Below, piece by piece: positions 25,040 through 33,920 of a DNA stretch of 50,224 nucleotides (position 1 is the first letter of the stretch; the number at the start of each line of letters is the position of its first letter). The notes beneath the pieces are model-generated. The model was not told the origin of the DNA and did no database searches. It saw nothing but the letters and a program-made list of their open reading frames with translations. A program made the position numbers and the translations under genes. The DNA is from an uncultured Veillonellaceae bacterium. GTDB lineage: Bacteria; Bacillota; Negativicutes; Selenomonadales; Selenomonadaceae. The stretch is taken from NCBI GenBank assembly GCA_900314825.1, contig OMWS01000013.1:1-50224 (forward strand). The letters run 5' to 3'.

Positions 25040-27646
25040 TTACTCCGCAAGCGTCCCATGCGCGAAATGCGCCGTGCTGCCTTTCGGGGTCTTCACGACT
25101 TCGATGCGGTCGCTGATGCAGGCCGCGAGCTCTTTGACATGCGAGATGATGCCGATGACGCGACCGCCCTCCTGAAGCTTCATGAGCGCCTTGAGCACCG
25201 TGTCGAGCGTTTCCTCGTCAAGCGAGCCAAAGCCCTCGTCGATGAACATCGTGTCGAGGCGGATGCCCTCGGCGTAGCGCGTGACCGTGTCGGCAAGGCC
25301 GAGCGCGAGTGCGAGCGACGCGAGGAACGATTCGCCGCCCGAGAGCGACGACGTCTCGCGCGTCTTGCCCGTGAAATCGTCGAACACGGCGATGGCAAGG
25401 CCTTCGAATGCATGACCATTCGCTTCCTTGCCAATCTTGAGCGCATAGCGTCCGCTGCTCATGAGGCCGAGGCGCTCGTTCGCTGCCGCCATGACATCGC
25501 GGAAGATCGAGCGCTGGATATACGTCTGGAAATGGACGCGGTACGGCCGCTCGGCGCACGCGACTTGCGCGAGGTGGCCGACGACGCGCGCCTTTTCCGC
25601 GAGCGCCGCTTCCTCTTTCTGGAACTTCGCGAGGCAGTCGAGCTGCTTCCGTTCTTGTGCGAGGCGAAGCTCGGCAGACTTCGCCGCTTCCACGGCCTGC
25701 TTCCAAAGAGCGCCTGCCGTTTGCGCCGCCTTTGTCAATGCCGCCATATCCGGGCGCGCCTTGCCCTTCGTCTGCCACGCGGCCTGTTGGCGCTCGGTCT
25801 CATGCTGGAGCTTCTCATCTTCAAATTTCCGAATCCGCCGCTCGACGCGTTTCAAAAATTCCGTGTCACGCCACTCGTCTTCGATGGCAGATTGATAATC
25901 CACAAGTGTGGCGAACCCTGCTATCACACGTGCGTCCTCAAAGGCGTGCGCGGCTTTTGCCGCTTCCATGCGCTGCGCTTCGGCATAGGTGTGGCTGCTC
26001 TCGGCCTTTGCCTGCGCGCGCGAGTACGCGGTTTGCGCCGCTTGCGCATTCTTTTGTGCTGTCTCAAATGCTGCTTCGAGGTCATGCGCCTCTTTTGCCG
26101 CCTGACGTGCAGCCGCGGCGACCGCCGCCTCATCTTCAGAAACGCCAGCTGGCAGTGCGTCGCGTGCCGCCGCGAGTTTGCCGGTCGCTTTCGCTGCTTC
26201 CGCTTTGCGACGTTCCTGTGCGCTTTGCCTTGCTGCCTGTGCTTTTTCCGCCCGAGTGAGCGCGGCTTCTGCTGTCTGGATTTCTTCCTCCGTCGGCACG
26301 ATGTCTTCCGTCGTCGCCGGATGCGGATGCTCCGTCGCACCGCAGACGGGACATGGCTCGCCATCCACGAGGCCTTGCGCGAGTGCGAACGCCTTTCCCG
26401 CACGTTCGAGCAGATGCAGGCGATCCACCTGCTTCTTCGCCGCCGCGACAACGTCGATCGCCTTCTCATTCGCCGCCGCTTCGCGCTTTGCCGCCGCTTC
26501 TGCCATCTTCGCCTGTTCCTTGAGCGCTCCCAGCGCGCGTACGTGCTCCTGCGCTTCCGCAAGTTTCTGGGCACGGAGCTTCGCCGCCTCGCGGACGTCG
26601 CTCTTTGCCTTTGCTGCTTCAAATGCACTCTGTGCCGCTTTCAACGTTGCTTCTGCTGCATGGAACGCCTGCATGGAACGCTCGGCTTCCTTGGCACTCT
26701 GCTCGGCGGACGCGGCACTATTTTTCGCTTGTGCCTCCTTGTCGATGAGCGTGACGGCACGCTTTGCGCGTTCGAGTTTCTGCCGGTATTCATCGACATC
26801 CGGCTGTTTCCGTGCATCGTCTTTCTGCGCCGCCTCAGCCTGTGCGAGCTTTTCAAACCAGTCCACGAGCGCCGTGCCGTCCGCGAGCGCTTTTTGCGCC
26901 GTCGTATGCTGTTTTTCCGTTATGTCAACGGCTTGCTGCTTCGCTGCGAGGCCTGCTTTTTCTTCTTCCGCTGCCTGTTGGAGCGTTACGACATCCGGGA
27001 CGCCGGCATCTGCGAGGATGCGTTCCTGTTCGCGGCGGTTCTCGTCGTTCGCCTGCCGGATCGCGTCGGCGCGTTCTTTGAGTTTCCGTTCGAGCACGCC
27101 ATATTTTCCCGTGTCGAACAGCGTCGTCATGAGCTTGCTGCGCTCATTCGAATTCGCCGTGAGGAACGTGCGAAATTCGCCTTGCGGCAATAGCACGACT
27201 TGGCGAAATTCATTGCACTGAAACCCCGTGAGCGCCACGATGCGCTCCGTGACAGCGCCCGTCTTGCTCGCGACGAGATGTTCCTCGCCGTTCACGATTT
27301 CATAGAGCGCCGCCGTCGCCTGGCGCGCTGTCTTGTTCCCTTCGACGGTATACGTCGGTGTGCGGTGGACACGGTAGCGCGCCCTCCCGAGGGAAAATAT
27401 GAGCTCGACCCCGGTCTTCATGGTCTTGTCCACAAAATCCGAGCGCATCATCGTACCGGAGCGCGCCGAGCCGCTCGCCTCGCCATAGAGCGCGAATGCC
27501 AGGCCATCAAGGATCGTCGTCTTGCCCGCACCCGTCTTGCCGTGGATCAGGAACATCGTGCTGCCCGCGAGCCCTGCGTCAAAATCAAGCTCGACACGTC
27601 CCGTGTACGGGCCGAAGGCCTGCATCGTAAGTTTGTGCAGAATCAC
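25040..27646 (-). CDS. sbcC: SbcC, SMC-like ATPase of the SbcCD nuclease
   Basis: An 868-residue Rad50-like ATPase that, with SbcD, opens DNA hairpins and processes breaks. It has N-terminal Walker A GKTGAGKTT (36-44), two long Ala/Glu/Lys-rich coiled coils, a central zinc hook CPVCG (about 432-436), signature LSGGESF, and Walker B MFIDEGFGSLDEE (about 800-812). The start is GTG 27646, whose GTGA overlaps the sbcD stop by four bases, with GGAGGG upstream; the longer open frame from 27685 lies within sbcD and is rejected. The coiled coils are very rich in GCG/GCC alanine codons, which creates long false frames on the other strand. Confidence 0.95.
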   Translation of the reverse strand: MILHKLTMQAFGPYTGRVELDFDAGLAGSTMFLIHGKTGAGKTTILDGLAFALYGEASGSARSGTMMRSDFVDKTMKTGVELIFSLGRARYRVHRTPTYTVEGNKTARQATAALYEIVNGEEHLVASKTGAVTERIVALTGFQCNEFRQVVLLPQGEFRTFLTANSNERSKLMTTLFDTGKYGVLERKLKERADAIRQANDENRREQERILADAGVPDVVTLQQAAEEEKAGLAAKQQAVDITEKQHTTAQKALADGTALVDWFEKLAQAEAAQKDDARKQPDVDEYRQKLERAKRAVTLIDKEAQAKNSAASAEQSAKEAERSMQAFHAAEATLKAAQSAFEAAKAKSDVREAAKLRAQKLAEAQEHVRALGALKEQAKMAEAAAKREAAANEKAIDVVAAAKKQVDRLHLLERAGKAFALAQGLVDGEPCPVCGATEHPHPATTEDIVPTEEEIQTAEAALTRAEKAQAARQSAQERRKAEAAKATGKLAAARDALPAGVSEDEAAVAAAARQAAKEAHDLEAAFETAQKNAQAAQTAYSRAQAKAESSHTYAEAQRMEAAKAAHAFEDARVIAGFATLVDYQSAIEDEWRDTEFLKRVERRIRKFEDEKLQHETERQQAAWQTKGKARPDMAALTKAAQTAGALWKQAVEAAKSAELRLAQERKQLDCLAKFQKEEAALAEKARVVGHLAQVACAERPYRVHFQTYIQRSIFRDVMAAANERLGLMSSGRYALKIGKEANGHAFEGLAIAVFDDFTGKTRETSSLSGGESFLASLALALGLADTVTRYAEGIRLDTMFIDEGFGSLDEETLDTVLKALMKLQEGGRVIGIISHVKELAACISDRIEVVKTPKGSTAHFAHGTLAE

Positions 27647-28803
27647 GCCTGCTCCCTCCTCTCGCGCTCCATTTCGTCGAAACATTCGATGAGCACTTGG
27701 CGCTGCGCGTCCGTAAGCTGCTCGCCCTCGGTGTTGTCCGTAAAAAATTCGCTGAACAGCGTCACATCCGACTTCTTTTTCTGCTCGTCATGCGACTGCA
27801 AGGCGAGCGCGTCCGCATCCTTTGCCTTCCAATTCGGCCGCGTCAGCGTGAAAAGATTCGGATACACGCCTTGCAGCTTCTCATACGCATTCAGAATCGT
27901 GTCCGTATCGAACAAATCCACACGGATGTAATCATCGTGCGGCTTCTCGTCGAACCCGTCGCTCATGAGCTGTTCCATTGTCCCTCGGACAATGCGCACA
28001 TCATGCTTTGGCGTCAGCGGCATGAACTTCTGCGTGACACTGCCGTCTTTGTCCATGTCCACGAGAATCGCGCCTTTCTTTTGCCCCGCTTCGTCAAACG
28101 AATACTTGAGCAGCGACCCCGAATAACGGATCGTCTCCGCCCCCGCCCGCTGCGGGCCGTGCAGATGGCCGAGCGCTGTGTAGTTAAAAGATGTGAAATG
28201 CGCTGGCCGCACCTGGTCCGTGCCGCCGACGGACAGCGGGCGCTCCGAATCCGAGGTCACGCCGCCCGCGAGGAACGCATGCGCGATGGCGACGGAACGC
28301 GTGCCTGTGGGAATGTGCATTCGAGCATCCAGCACAACAAGTTCCATCGCTTCATCATAAGACAATGTTTTTTCTACGCCAAATGCCTCACGCACTTCAA
28401 GCGGCGAGGCGAATGGCAGCAGCGAAAAATACACCGGCCCGTACGCATCTTCCAATACGACCGGCGCTGCGCCTTTCCGCACATGGCCGGCGAGATACAC
28501 GCGACTTTTCGCGAGCACCGTGCGGCCGAAGTCGATGCGGCTCGCGCTGTCATGGTTGCCTGCGATGTAGAGCACGGGGAGTTTCATCTCCGTCAGCTTT
28601 GAAAGCACTTCGCTCATGAGATCGACCGCCTCCGCTGGCGGCACGCTGCGATCGAAAATATCCCCCGCGATGACGACGGCATCCACGCGTTCCTCTTTTG
28701 CAAGCAAAAGAAGCTCTTCGAGCACGTAGCGCTGATCCTCAGTCTGATAGCGCTGCCCGAAGAGCTTGCCTAGATGCCAGTCGGCGGTATGAAGAAAACG
28801 CAT
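27643..28803 (-). CDS. sbcD: SbcD, Mre11-like nuclease of SbcCD
   Basis: A 386-residue metallophosphoesterase-fold exonuclease and partner of SbcC. Metal-binding motifs are in order: DWHLG (8-12), GDIFDR (about 47), GNHD (about 82), HAF (about 175) and GHLHGPQ (about 213). The C-terminal capping domain is present. ATG 28803 follows GGGGAGG at seven bases. It is first gene of the sbcD-sbcC pair, with four-base overlap to sbcC, and starts 45 bases after the PaaK-like gene ends. Confidence 0.96.
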   Translation of the reverse strand: MRFLHTADWHLGKLFGQRYQTEDQRYVLEELLLLAKEERVDAVVIAGDIFDRSVPPAEAVDLMSEVLSKLTEMKLPVLYIAGNHDSASRIDFGRTVLAKSRVYLAGHVRKGAAPVVLEDAYGPVYFSLLPFASPLEVREAFGVEKTLSYDEAMELVVLDARMHIPTGTRSVAIAHAFLAGGVTSDSERPLSVGGTDQVRPAHFTSFNYTALGHLHGPQRAGAETIRYSGSLLKYSFDEAGQKKGAILVDMDKDGSVTQKFMPLTPKHDVRIVRGTMEQLMSDGFDEKPHDDYIRVDLFDTDTILNAYEKLQGVYPNLFTLTRPNWKAKDADALALQSHDEQKKKSDVTLFSEFFTDNTEGEQLTDAQRQVLIECFDEMERERREQA

Positions 28804-28848
28804 GGTCAGCCTCCCCTGCCGATAGCAGAATCATCCAATTGTAAAACA

Positions 28849-29826
28849 TCACATGGGCGTGAACGGCGTCGACACGCGCACGAACGTGCGGCCGCAGCTG
28901 CATGTCTCACGCCGCAGGCTCACGGCCTGCCCCGTGCGGAAGCGGAACAGCGGCAAGGCCTCGGCCGCGAGCGACGTCAGCACGAGTTCGCCCATCGCAT
29001 TGTCGCCCTCGACCGGGTCGCTGCCACCGAACGCGACGATTTCCGGATACCAGAAATCCTCCTGCACGTGCTGCCCCTGCTGCTCTGCGCACTGGAACAA
29101 GATGCCCGCCGTGCCGACCTCGGCCGCCGCATAAAAATTGTACATCGTCGCGTGCGCACGCTCGACGACATGGCGCTGCAAGAGATTCATGAGACCTGTT
29201 TCATTCAGGCAGAAAAAACTCTTGATCGGCGTATCCGCGAGCTCCTTGCCCGCCGCCTGCATCTGGATGATCAGCTGCATGATAAGTTGCGGCGTGCTGA
29301 CGACGGCATCGAGGCTCACGAGCTCGACGAGACGCAGCCAGCTGCGATAATCCGTGCCAAGCGGCACGGCCGTCGCGCCGAGGAATTCGAGCGCGTATTG
29401 GACATCCTGCAGTCGGCTGTCCGCCATGTCGCCCTGCACGCCGACGGTCGATGCCTTTGTCACGCCGCCCGCGACGAGCGCGCGCGCCATCATCTCGACA
29501 TTGTGCGCGATGTCGCCATTGCTGTAGAGGTGCAACATCTCGCTGGCCACCTGCTTCAGATAGCTCACGCGCAACACGCTGCTCATCGGCATCGTCAGCC
29601 GGTCCATCGCCGGCACCTGGCGCAGCTCGATCGGCGTGAGAAACGGGAGTTTCCGGATGTCCGCGAGCGACTGGATGTCGTCAGGCCCGACGCCAGCCGC
29701 CGCGAAGCGCTGCTGGTAAAACGAGGACTTTTCCGCCGCCCACCGTACCGCTTTTTGGAGACGTTCGAGCTGGAGCGCCTGCAGCTTTTCCCGCGGCATC
29801 GTCTCGATCTCGGCATTCGCAAACAT
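28849..29826 (-). CDS. Shortened PaaK-like (phenylacetate-CoA ligase family) protein, probably not a normal ligase
   Basis: A 325-residue relative of phenylacetate-CoA ligase/coenzyme F390 synthetase. Family blocks are recognisable: N-terminal QLERLQKAVRWAAEKSSFY, the middle MYNFYAAAEVGTAG region (normally YGLSE), FWYPEI, and GELVLTSL...PLFRFRTG...CSCGRT. Two things are missing. The Ser/Thr/Gly-rich nucleotide loop after the N-terminal region (usually SSGTTGKP) reads instead RVSYLKQVASEML, and the protein stops just after CSCGRT, about 100 residues short, without the C-terminal AMP-binding domain. There is no frameshift or stop to suggest recent decay. ATG 29826 has CGAGGAG eight bases before it. 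CheR lies 32 bases upstream in the same direction. Confidence 0.75.
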   Translation of the reverse strand: MFANAEIETMPREKLQALQLERLQKAVRWAAEKSSFYQQRFAAAGVGPDDIQSLADIRKLPFLTPIELRQVPAMDRLTMPMSSVLRVSYLKQVASEMLHLYSNGDIAHNVEMMARALVAGGVTKASTVGVQGDMADSRLQDVQYALEFLGATAVPLGTDYRSWLRLVELVSLDAVVSTPQLIMQLIIQMQAAGKELADTPIKSFFCLNETGLMNLLQRHVVERAHATMYNFYAAAEVGTAGILFQCAEQQGQHVQEDFWYPEIVAFGGSDPVEGDNAMGELVLTSLAAEALPLFRFRTGQAVSLRRETCSCGRTFVRVSTPFTPM

Positions 29827-29858
29827 CAGCAAAACTCCTCGTTCCCTGGGTCTTCAAA

Positions 29859-30644
29859 TTATAACGGCTTCTGATAGAAGAACGGCTGGAAGCTCGTGTA
29901 GCCGAGCTTGCGGAAGTTCAAAATCGCCTCCGTCGCGCCGACGAACAAGATGCCGCCTGGTTTCAATGCGCGGAAGAAATTCGCATAGAGCTGGTCTTTC
30001 GCTTCTTCCGTGAAATAAATGACGACGTTGCGGCAAAGAATGAGGTCGAAACCCGATTCAAACGGGTCTTTGAGCAAATTGTGGCGCTTGAACTCGATGA
30101 CGCGCTTGATCTCATCCTTGACGGCGAATTTGCCGCCGTCGACGCGGTCGAAATAACGCGCGCGGCGCTCCGGCGTCATGCTCTTGAGCTCGTTGTCATT
30201 GTAGACGCCCGCTTTCGCCTTTGCGAGGATCTCGATGTCGAGGTCCGACGCGAGGATGCGATGCTTCACGCCCGGCGTGAGTTCTTTCAAAATGATTGCG
30301 AGCGAATACGGCTCGGCGCCGATGGAGCAACCCGCACTCCAAATGTTCAGGCGCGGCGAACGCTTCAAGAGGTCGGGGATGACATCCGTCTCCAGCTTGC
30401 CGAATTTTTCTGGCGTGCGGAAGAACTCCGACACGTTGATCGTCAGATACTCGATGAACGCCGCGAAATCATCCTTGTCCTGCGCGACATGGTCGAAATA
30501 CGCCGTATACCCCGGGAACTTCCCACGCGTCACGAGATTGCCGATGCGCCGCTTCATCTGCGGCTCCTTGTACAAATCGAGATCGATCTCCGTCTTCGCC
30601 TTGAGCTTCTTCTTGAACTCCGCCCAATCCTTATCGTCCATCAT
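29859..30644 (-). CDS. CheR-type protein-glutamate methyltransferase
   Basis: A 261-residue S-adenosylmethionine-dependent methyltransferase of the CheR family, which methylates chemoreceptor glutamates. It has an N-terminal all-helical domain (about 5-65), TINVSEFFR (68-76), the SAM-binding SAGCSIGAEPYS (103-114), and FDLILCRNVVIYF. I chose the first of two adjacent ATGs (30644), nine bases after GGGAGG; the open frame extends upstream only through AT-rich, non-coding-looking sequence. No receptor, CheB or CheA gene is nearby, so it may serve a remote chemotaxis system or a different signalling pathway. Confidence 0.9.
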   Translation of the reverse strand: MMDDKDWAEFKKKLKAKTEIDLDLYKEPQMKRRIGNLVTRGKFPGYTAYFDHVAQDKDDFAAFIEYLTINVSEFFRTPEKFGKLETDVIPDLLKRSPRLNIWSAGCSIGAEPYSLAIILKELTPGVKHRILASDLDIEILAKAKAGVYNDNELKSMTPERRARYFDRVDGGKFAVKDEIKRVIEFKRHNLLKDPFESGFDLILCRNVVIYFTEEAKDQLYANFFRALKPGGILFVGATEAILNFRKLGYTSFQPFFYQKPL

Positions 30645-30837
30645 AAAAACATGCCTCCCATCAGCTTTTTGCACGGAACAACATTTTCTATTTGTTTTAT
30701 ATTCCATAACGTGCGACGAAATTCCTGCTTTGTAAAAAAAAATAGTGACAAGCACATAAGCCTGCCACAAAATAGGGTTTTATCCTCTGAGCGATCATCA
30801 TCGCCAAGATAATATCTTCGGCGCAACAGAACCAGCG
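30645..30837 (-). other. Leader region of cheR with small alternative hairpins
   Basis: A 193-base AT-rich gap. It holds two short hairpins that share bases and cannot form together: 30802-30823 (CGCCAAGATA / TATCTTCGGCG) and 30791-30804 (GCGAT / ATCGC). A run of nine T (leftward strand) lies further on, near 30740. It matches no riboswitch class I know, and I could not fix a promoter. Confidence 0.35.
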
Positions 30838-32064
30838 TCAAACATCCCGCCGAAGAATCGCATACGACTCGACGGGATGCGCCATGCGGATGTGAACGAT
30901 CTGCTGCGGGTGCGGCGCGCGGTCGATGGGCATGCCGTCTTCGTCCGTCATGTCCGTCAACGTTTGTCGAAAACCTGACAAGGTCGGCTGGAACAGCTCG
31001 ATTTCCTCGCCGACACGCATGTGATTGCGCTGCTCGACCGTCGCCCAGCCCGTCGCCGCGTCATACGCACGCACGAGGCCGATGAAGTCCGACGTCTGCT
31101 CGTAGGACGACGAGCCATAAATCTGATCGTCTGCCGTCGTCCGGTGCAGCGCGAAGCCTGTCGTATAGGGGCGATGCGACACCTTGCCGAGTTCCTCCGT
31201 CCACGCGGGGTCGATGGCGAAATGCGTGGGGTCTGCGGCGTAGGCGTCGAGAGCCTGCCGATAGGCTTTCGTGACGCTCGCGACGTAGTGCACGCTCTTC
31301 ATGCGGCCTTCGATTTTCAGGCTGTCGACGCCCGTCGCGATCACGTCGGCGAGCTGCGGCAGGAGACAGAGGTCTTTCGAGTTCAGGATGTACGTGCCGT
31401 GCTCGTCTTCGGTGATGGGATAAAATTCGCCCGGACGTTTTTCTTCGACGAGCGCGTATTGCCAGCGGCACGATTGCGCGCAAGCGCCACGGTTCGCATC
31501 ACGGCCGGTCATGTACGCGGACAGCAGGCAGCGCCCCGACATCGAAATGCACATGGCGCCGTGGACGAACATCTCGAGCTCGATGTCAACAGCGGAGCGG
31601 ATCGCCGCGATTTCTTTGAGCGACAATTCACGTGCCAGCACGACGCGCGCCGCGCCAAGCGCTTTCCAAGCGCGGACGGCGGCGGCGTTCACCGTGTTCG
31701 CCTGCGTGCTGACATGGAGCGAGAGCTCGGGGACCACCTCACGTGCGATGGTGAAGACGCCGAGATCGGCGACGAGCAGCGCGTCGACGTGGATGCTGGC
31801 GAGGAAGCGCAGAAACGCAGACAAGCCGACCATGTCGCCATCATGCGGATAGCTGTTGACCGTGACATAAATACGTTTGCCGCGTTCATGCGCAAACGCG
31901 ACCGCTTCCTGCAGTTCTTCGTTGGAAAAATTCCCGCCGAGCGCGCGCAGGCCAAACGATTTGCCGCCAAGGTACACAGCATCCGCGCCATAGGCGAGCG
32001 CCATTTTCAACTTTTCCAGCGTGCCGGCCGGCGCGAGGAGTTCTGGACGTTTTTGTTCGGTCAT
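30838..32064 (-). CDS. yrrO: U32 family peptidase-like protein, probable tRNA 5-hydroxyuridine synthesis protein (YrrO/TrhP)
   Basis: A 408-residue U32 (collagenase-like) protein. Members of this group (TrhP/YrrO, RlhA) hydroxylate RNA rather than cut collagen. The signature MSGRCLLSAYMTGRDANRGACAQSC, cut at residues about 176-200, carries the cluster-type cysteines, and the N-terminal ELLAPAG...ADAVYLGG matches the barrel start. The location next to a YrrM-like methyltransferase, in the order seen in Bacillus, supports a role in wobble-uridine modification. It overlaps the preceding methyltransferase gene by four bases. Confidence 0.88.
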   Translation of the reverse strand: MTEQKRPELLAPAGTLEKLKMALAYGADAVYLGGKSFGLRALGGNFSNEELQEAVAFAHERGKRIYVTVNSYPHDGDMVGLSAFLRFLASIHVDALLVADLGVFTIAREVVPELSLHVSTQANTVNAAAVRAWKALGAARVVLARELSLKEIAAIRSAVDIELEMFVHGAMCISMSGRCLLSAYMTGRDANRGACAQSCRWQYALVEEKRPGEFYPITEDEHGTYILNSKDLCLLPQLADVIATGVDSLKIEGRMKSVHYVASVTKAYRQALDAYAADPTHFAIDPAWTEELGKVSHRPYTTGFALHRTTADDQIYGSSSYEQTSDFIGLVRAYDAATGWATVEQRNHMRVGEEIELFQPTLSGFRQTLTDMTDEDGMPIDRAPHPQQIVHIRMAHPVESYAILRRDV

Positions 32065-32702
32065 ATCGTTCCCCCTTCCCTGCGGACGCGCGTCCGCGCC
32101 AAGCCGTCGCCGCGTGGGAAAATCTCGGTCTCGTACGGCGGCGTCTGGACGAGCTTCAGATATTCTTGCAGCCGCTGCACGATCGTCTCGAAGCGCCGCG
32201 GCATCATGACGGGATGGTGCACGTAGCCGCGGAACAGGACATTATCGGCGACGATGGTACCGTCGGGTTCTAACATCGGCGTCACTTTGCGGAAATAATC
32301 AGGATACTGCGCTTTCGCCGCGTCGAGGAAGATGAAATCGTACGTTCTTCCTTCTTGCGCCAAGCGCGCGGCAACCTCGCCCGCGTCGCCAAGGTATTGC
32401 GTGATGCGTTTGCCGTACGTTGTGCGCGCAAAATTCGCCTGTGCCTCCGCATAACGTTCCGGCGATAATTCCACGGTATCCACAACGCAATTCGAGGGCG
32501 CGAGCGAGAGCGCCAAGAGCGCGGAATAGCCGATGGCTGTGCCGAGCTCGAGGATGCGATGCGGCTGCGCTTCGCGGATGAACTGCGCGTAATAGCGGCG
32601 TCCATTCTCATTCAAGATCGGCACATCGTGCGCAACGGCGTAACGTTCCATTTCCTGCAAGAGCTGCGGAAGTTCCAACATTTCCACGTCAACGCACTTC
32701 AT
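32061..32702 (-). CDS. trmR: O-methyltransferase, probable TrmR (YrrM)
   Basis: A 213-residue class I SAM-dependent O-methyltransferase of the caffeoyl-CoA/COMT-like family. Motifs are RILELGTAIGYSALLA (SAM site), DTVELSPERY, FIFLDAAKAQY (metal-binding Asp) and VADNVLFRG. The Bacillus homologue TrmR methylates 5-hydroxyuridine in tRNA, acting after TrhP/YrrO, which is the next gene here. The start is uncertain: ATG 32702 overlaps the end of mltG by 14 bases, and ATG 32681 lies eight bases after mltG; neither has a good Shine-Dalgarno. Translation by coupling to mltG is likely. Confidence 0.88.
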   Translation of the reverse strand: MKCVDVEMLELPQLLQEMERYAVAHDVPILNENGRRYYAQFIREAQPHRILELGTAIGYSALLALSLAPSNCVVDTVELSPERYAEAQANFARTTYGKRITQYLGDAGEVAARLAQEGRTYDFIFLDAAKAQYPDYFRKVTPMLEPDGTIVADNVLFRGYVHHPVMMPRRFETIVQRLQEYLKLVQTPPYETEIFPRGDGLARTRVRREGGTI

Positions 32703-33819
32703 TGACGACGGCTTCATGGGCGGCGTAGGTGCGCGAGTAATGGTTGTGCCCGTCGCGGTCGGCGACGAAGTAGAGATAATCCGTGTTCGCTGGATAGAGC
32801 ACGGCCTCAATGGCGGCCATGCCCGGGCTCGCGATGGGGCCGGGCGGCAGGCCTTTGTGCTGGTACGTGTTGTATGGCGAATCGACGGTCGTGTCCGCGA
32901 GCGACAGGTCTTCCTTCGGATCGTCGCGCAGATATTGGAACGTCGTGTCCGACTGCAGCGGCATGCCCATCTTCAAGCGCTTCCAAAAGACTTGCGCGAC
33001 AATCGGCCGGTCTTCCGCGTAGCGCACTTCTTTCTCGACGAGCGAGGCAAACGTGATGAGCTCATAAATCGAGAGATCGAGCTCTTTCGCGCGGGCGCGG
33101 AGTTTCGGCGTCAGGCGCTCGTCCATGTCCGTGGACATTTCCTTGAGGATCGTGTCAACGTCGTAGTCGGAGCGCAGCTCGTACGTGTCGGGGAACAAAA
33201 AGCCTTCGCAGTCATAGTAAACATCGTCCGTCGGCGTGATGTAGCTGTAGGGTCGATATGATTTCGCCTTCTGCAAAAATTCCTTTTCGTCGACGATGCC
33301 CTCGTCGCCGAGGCGCTTCGCGATGTCCTGGATGCGGAAGCCCTCGGGAATCGTGAACTTGATGCGCGTCGTCTCGCCATTCACGAGTTTTTGCAGGACG
33401 TCACGCGGCTCCATGCCCGGATGAAGTTCGTAGATGCCCGTCTTGATCTGGTTGTCATAGCCATTCATCTTCGCAACGAACCAAAATTTCCAATGGCTCG
33501 TGATGACGCCATGGTCTTCGAGCTCCTGCCCGATTTCCTTTGACGTCCGGCCGGCCGTGACGTGGAGATAAATCTTCGCGTCCGAAGTCTGCGCCGTCGT
33601 CGCGGTGGGCTCGGACGACGAGCAGCCGACGAGCGTGGCGATGCCGATGAGGCCGACGAAGACGAGCACGACGCCGAGCGCGCCAAGCCCCATGGCCAAG
33701 TGTTTCTGTTTTTCCGTCGCCTGGCTCCAAGCGTCGGCCGCATGATCTTTGCCCTGCGCGATGAGGTTCCCAAGCTCTTCACGCACGGTGTCCCATGATT
33801 CCTGCAGTTTTTGCTTCAA
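32689..33819 (-). CDS. mltG: Endolytic transglycosylase MltG (YrrL)
   Basis: A 376-residue cell-wall enzyme that cuts nascent peptidoglycan strands. It has a cytoplasmic N-terminal tail (1-40), one membrane span (about 44-64, ALGVVLVFVGLIGIATLVG) and an extracytoplasmic YceG domain with GFLFPDTYEL, the catalytic Glu in LVEKEVR, and SPYNTYQHKGLPPGPIASPG. The start is a TTG at 33819, with GAAGGGCGG seven bases upstream; no ATG fits. A strong intrinsic terminator lies only about 40 bases before the start, so expression must involve readthrough or an unseen promoter. Confidence 0.92.
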   Translation of the reverse strand: MKQKLQESWDTVREELGNLIAQGKDHAADAWSQATEKQKHLAMGLGALGVVLVFVGLIGIATLVGCSSSEPTATTAQTSDAKIYLHVTAGRTSKEIGQELEDHGVITSHWKFWFVAKMNGYDNQIKTGIYELHPGMEPRDVLQKLVNGETTRIKFTIPEGFRIQDIAKRLGDEGIVDEKEFLQKAKSYRPYSYITPTDDVYYDCEGFLFPDTYELRSDYDVDTILKEMSTDMDERLTPKLRARAKELDLSIYELITFASLVEKEVRYAEDRPIVAQVFWKRLKMGMPLQSDTTFQYLRDDPKEDLSLADTTVDSPYNTYQHKGLPPGPIASPGMAAIEAVLYPANTDYLYFVADRDGHNHYSRTYAAHEAVVNEVR

Positions 33820-33858
33820 AACAAGCCGCCCTTCCCTTTTTCATCCCATCTGTCATGT

Positions 33859-33914
33859 AAAAAAAAGACTGTCGCAGTTACGAAAAACGTTTCGTAAGCC
33901 TGCAACAGTCCTTT
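33859..33914 (-). terminator. Intrinsic terminator with nested hairpin, between yrzB and mltG
   Basis: Read leftward, GACTGTTGCAG pairs with CTGCGACAGTC (one G-U) around an inner hairpin TTACGAAA/TTTCGTAA, followed by a run of T. It sits between two genes of the same direction and directly before the mltG ribosome-binding site. Confidence 0.85.
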
Positions 33915-33920
33915 CCCAAT

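Noticed and set aside
24989..27193. Long rightward frame opposite sbcC, rich in Arg/Leu/Cys
   Set aside because: It is the antisense of the alanine-rich coiled coils of SbcC.
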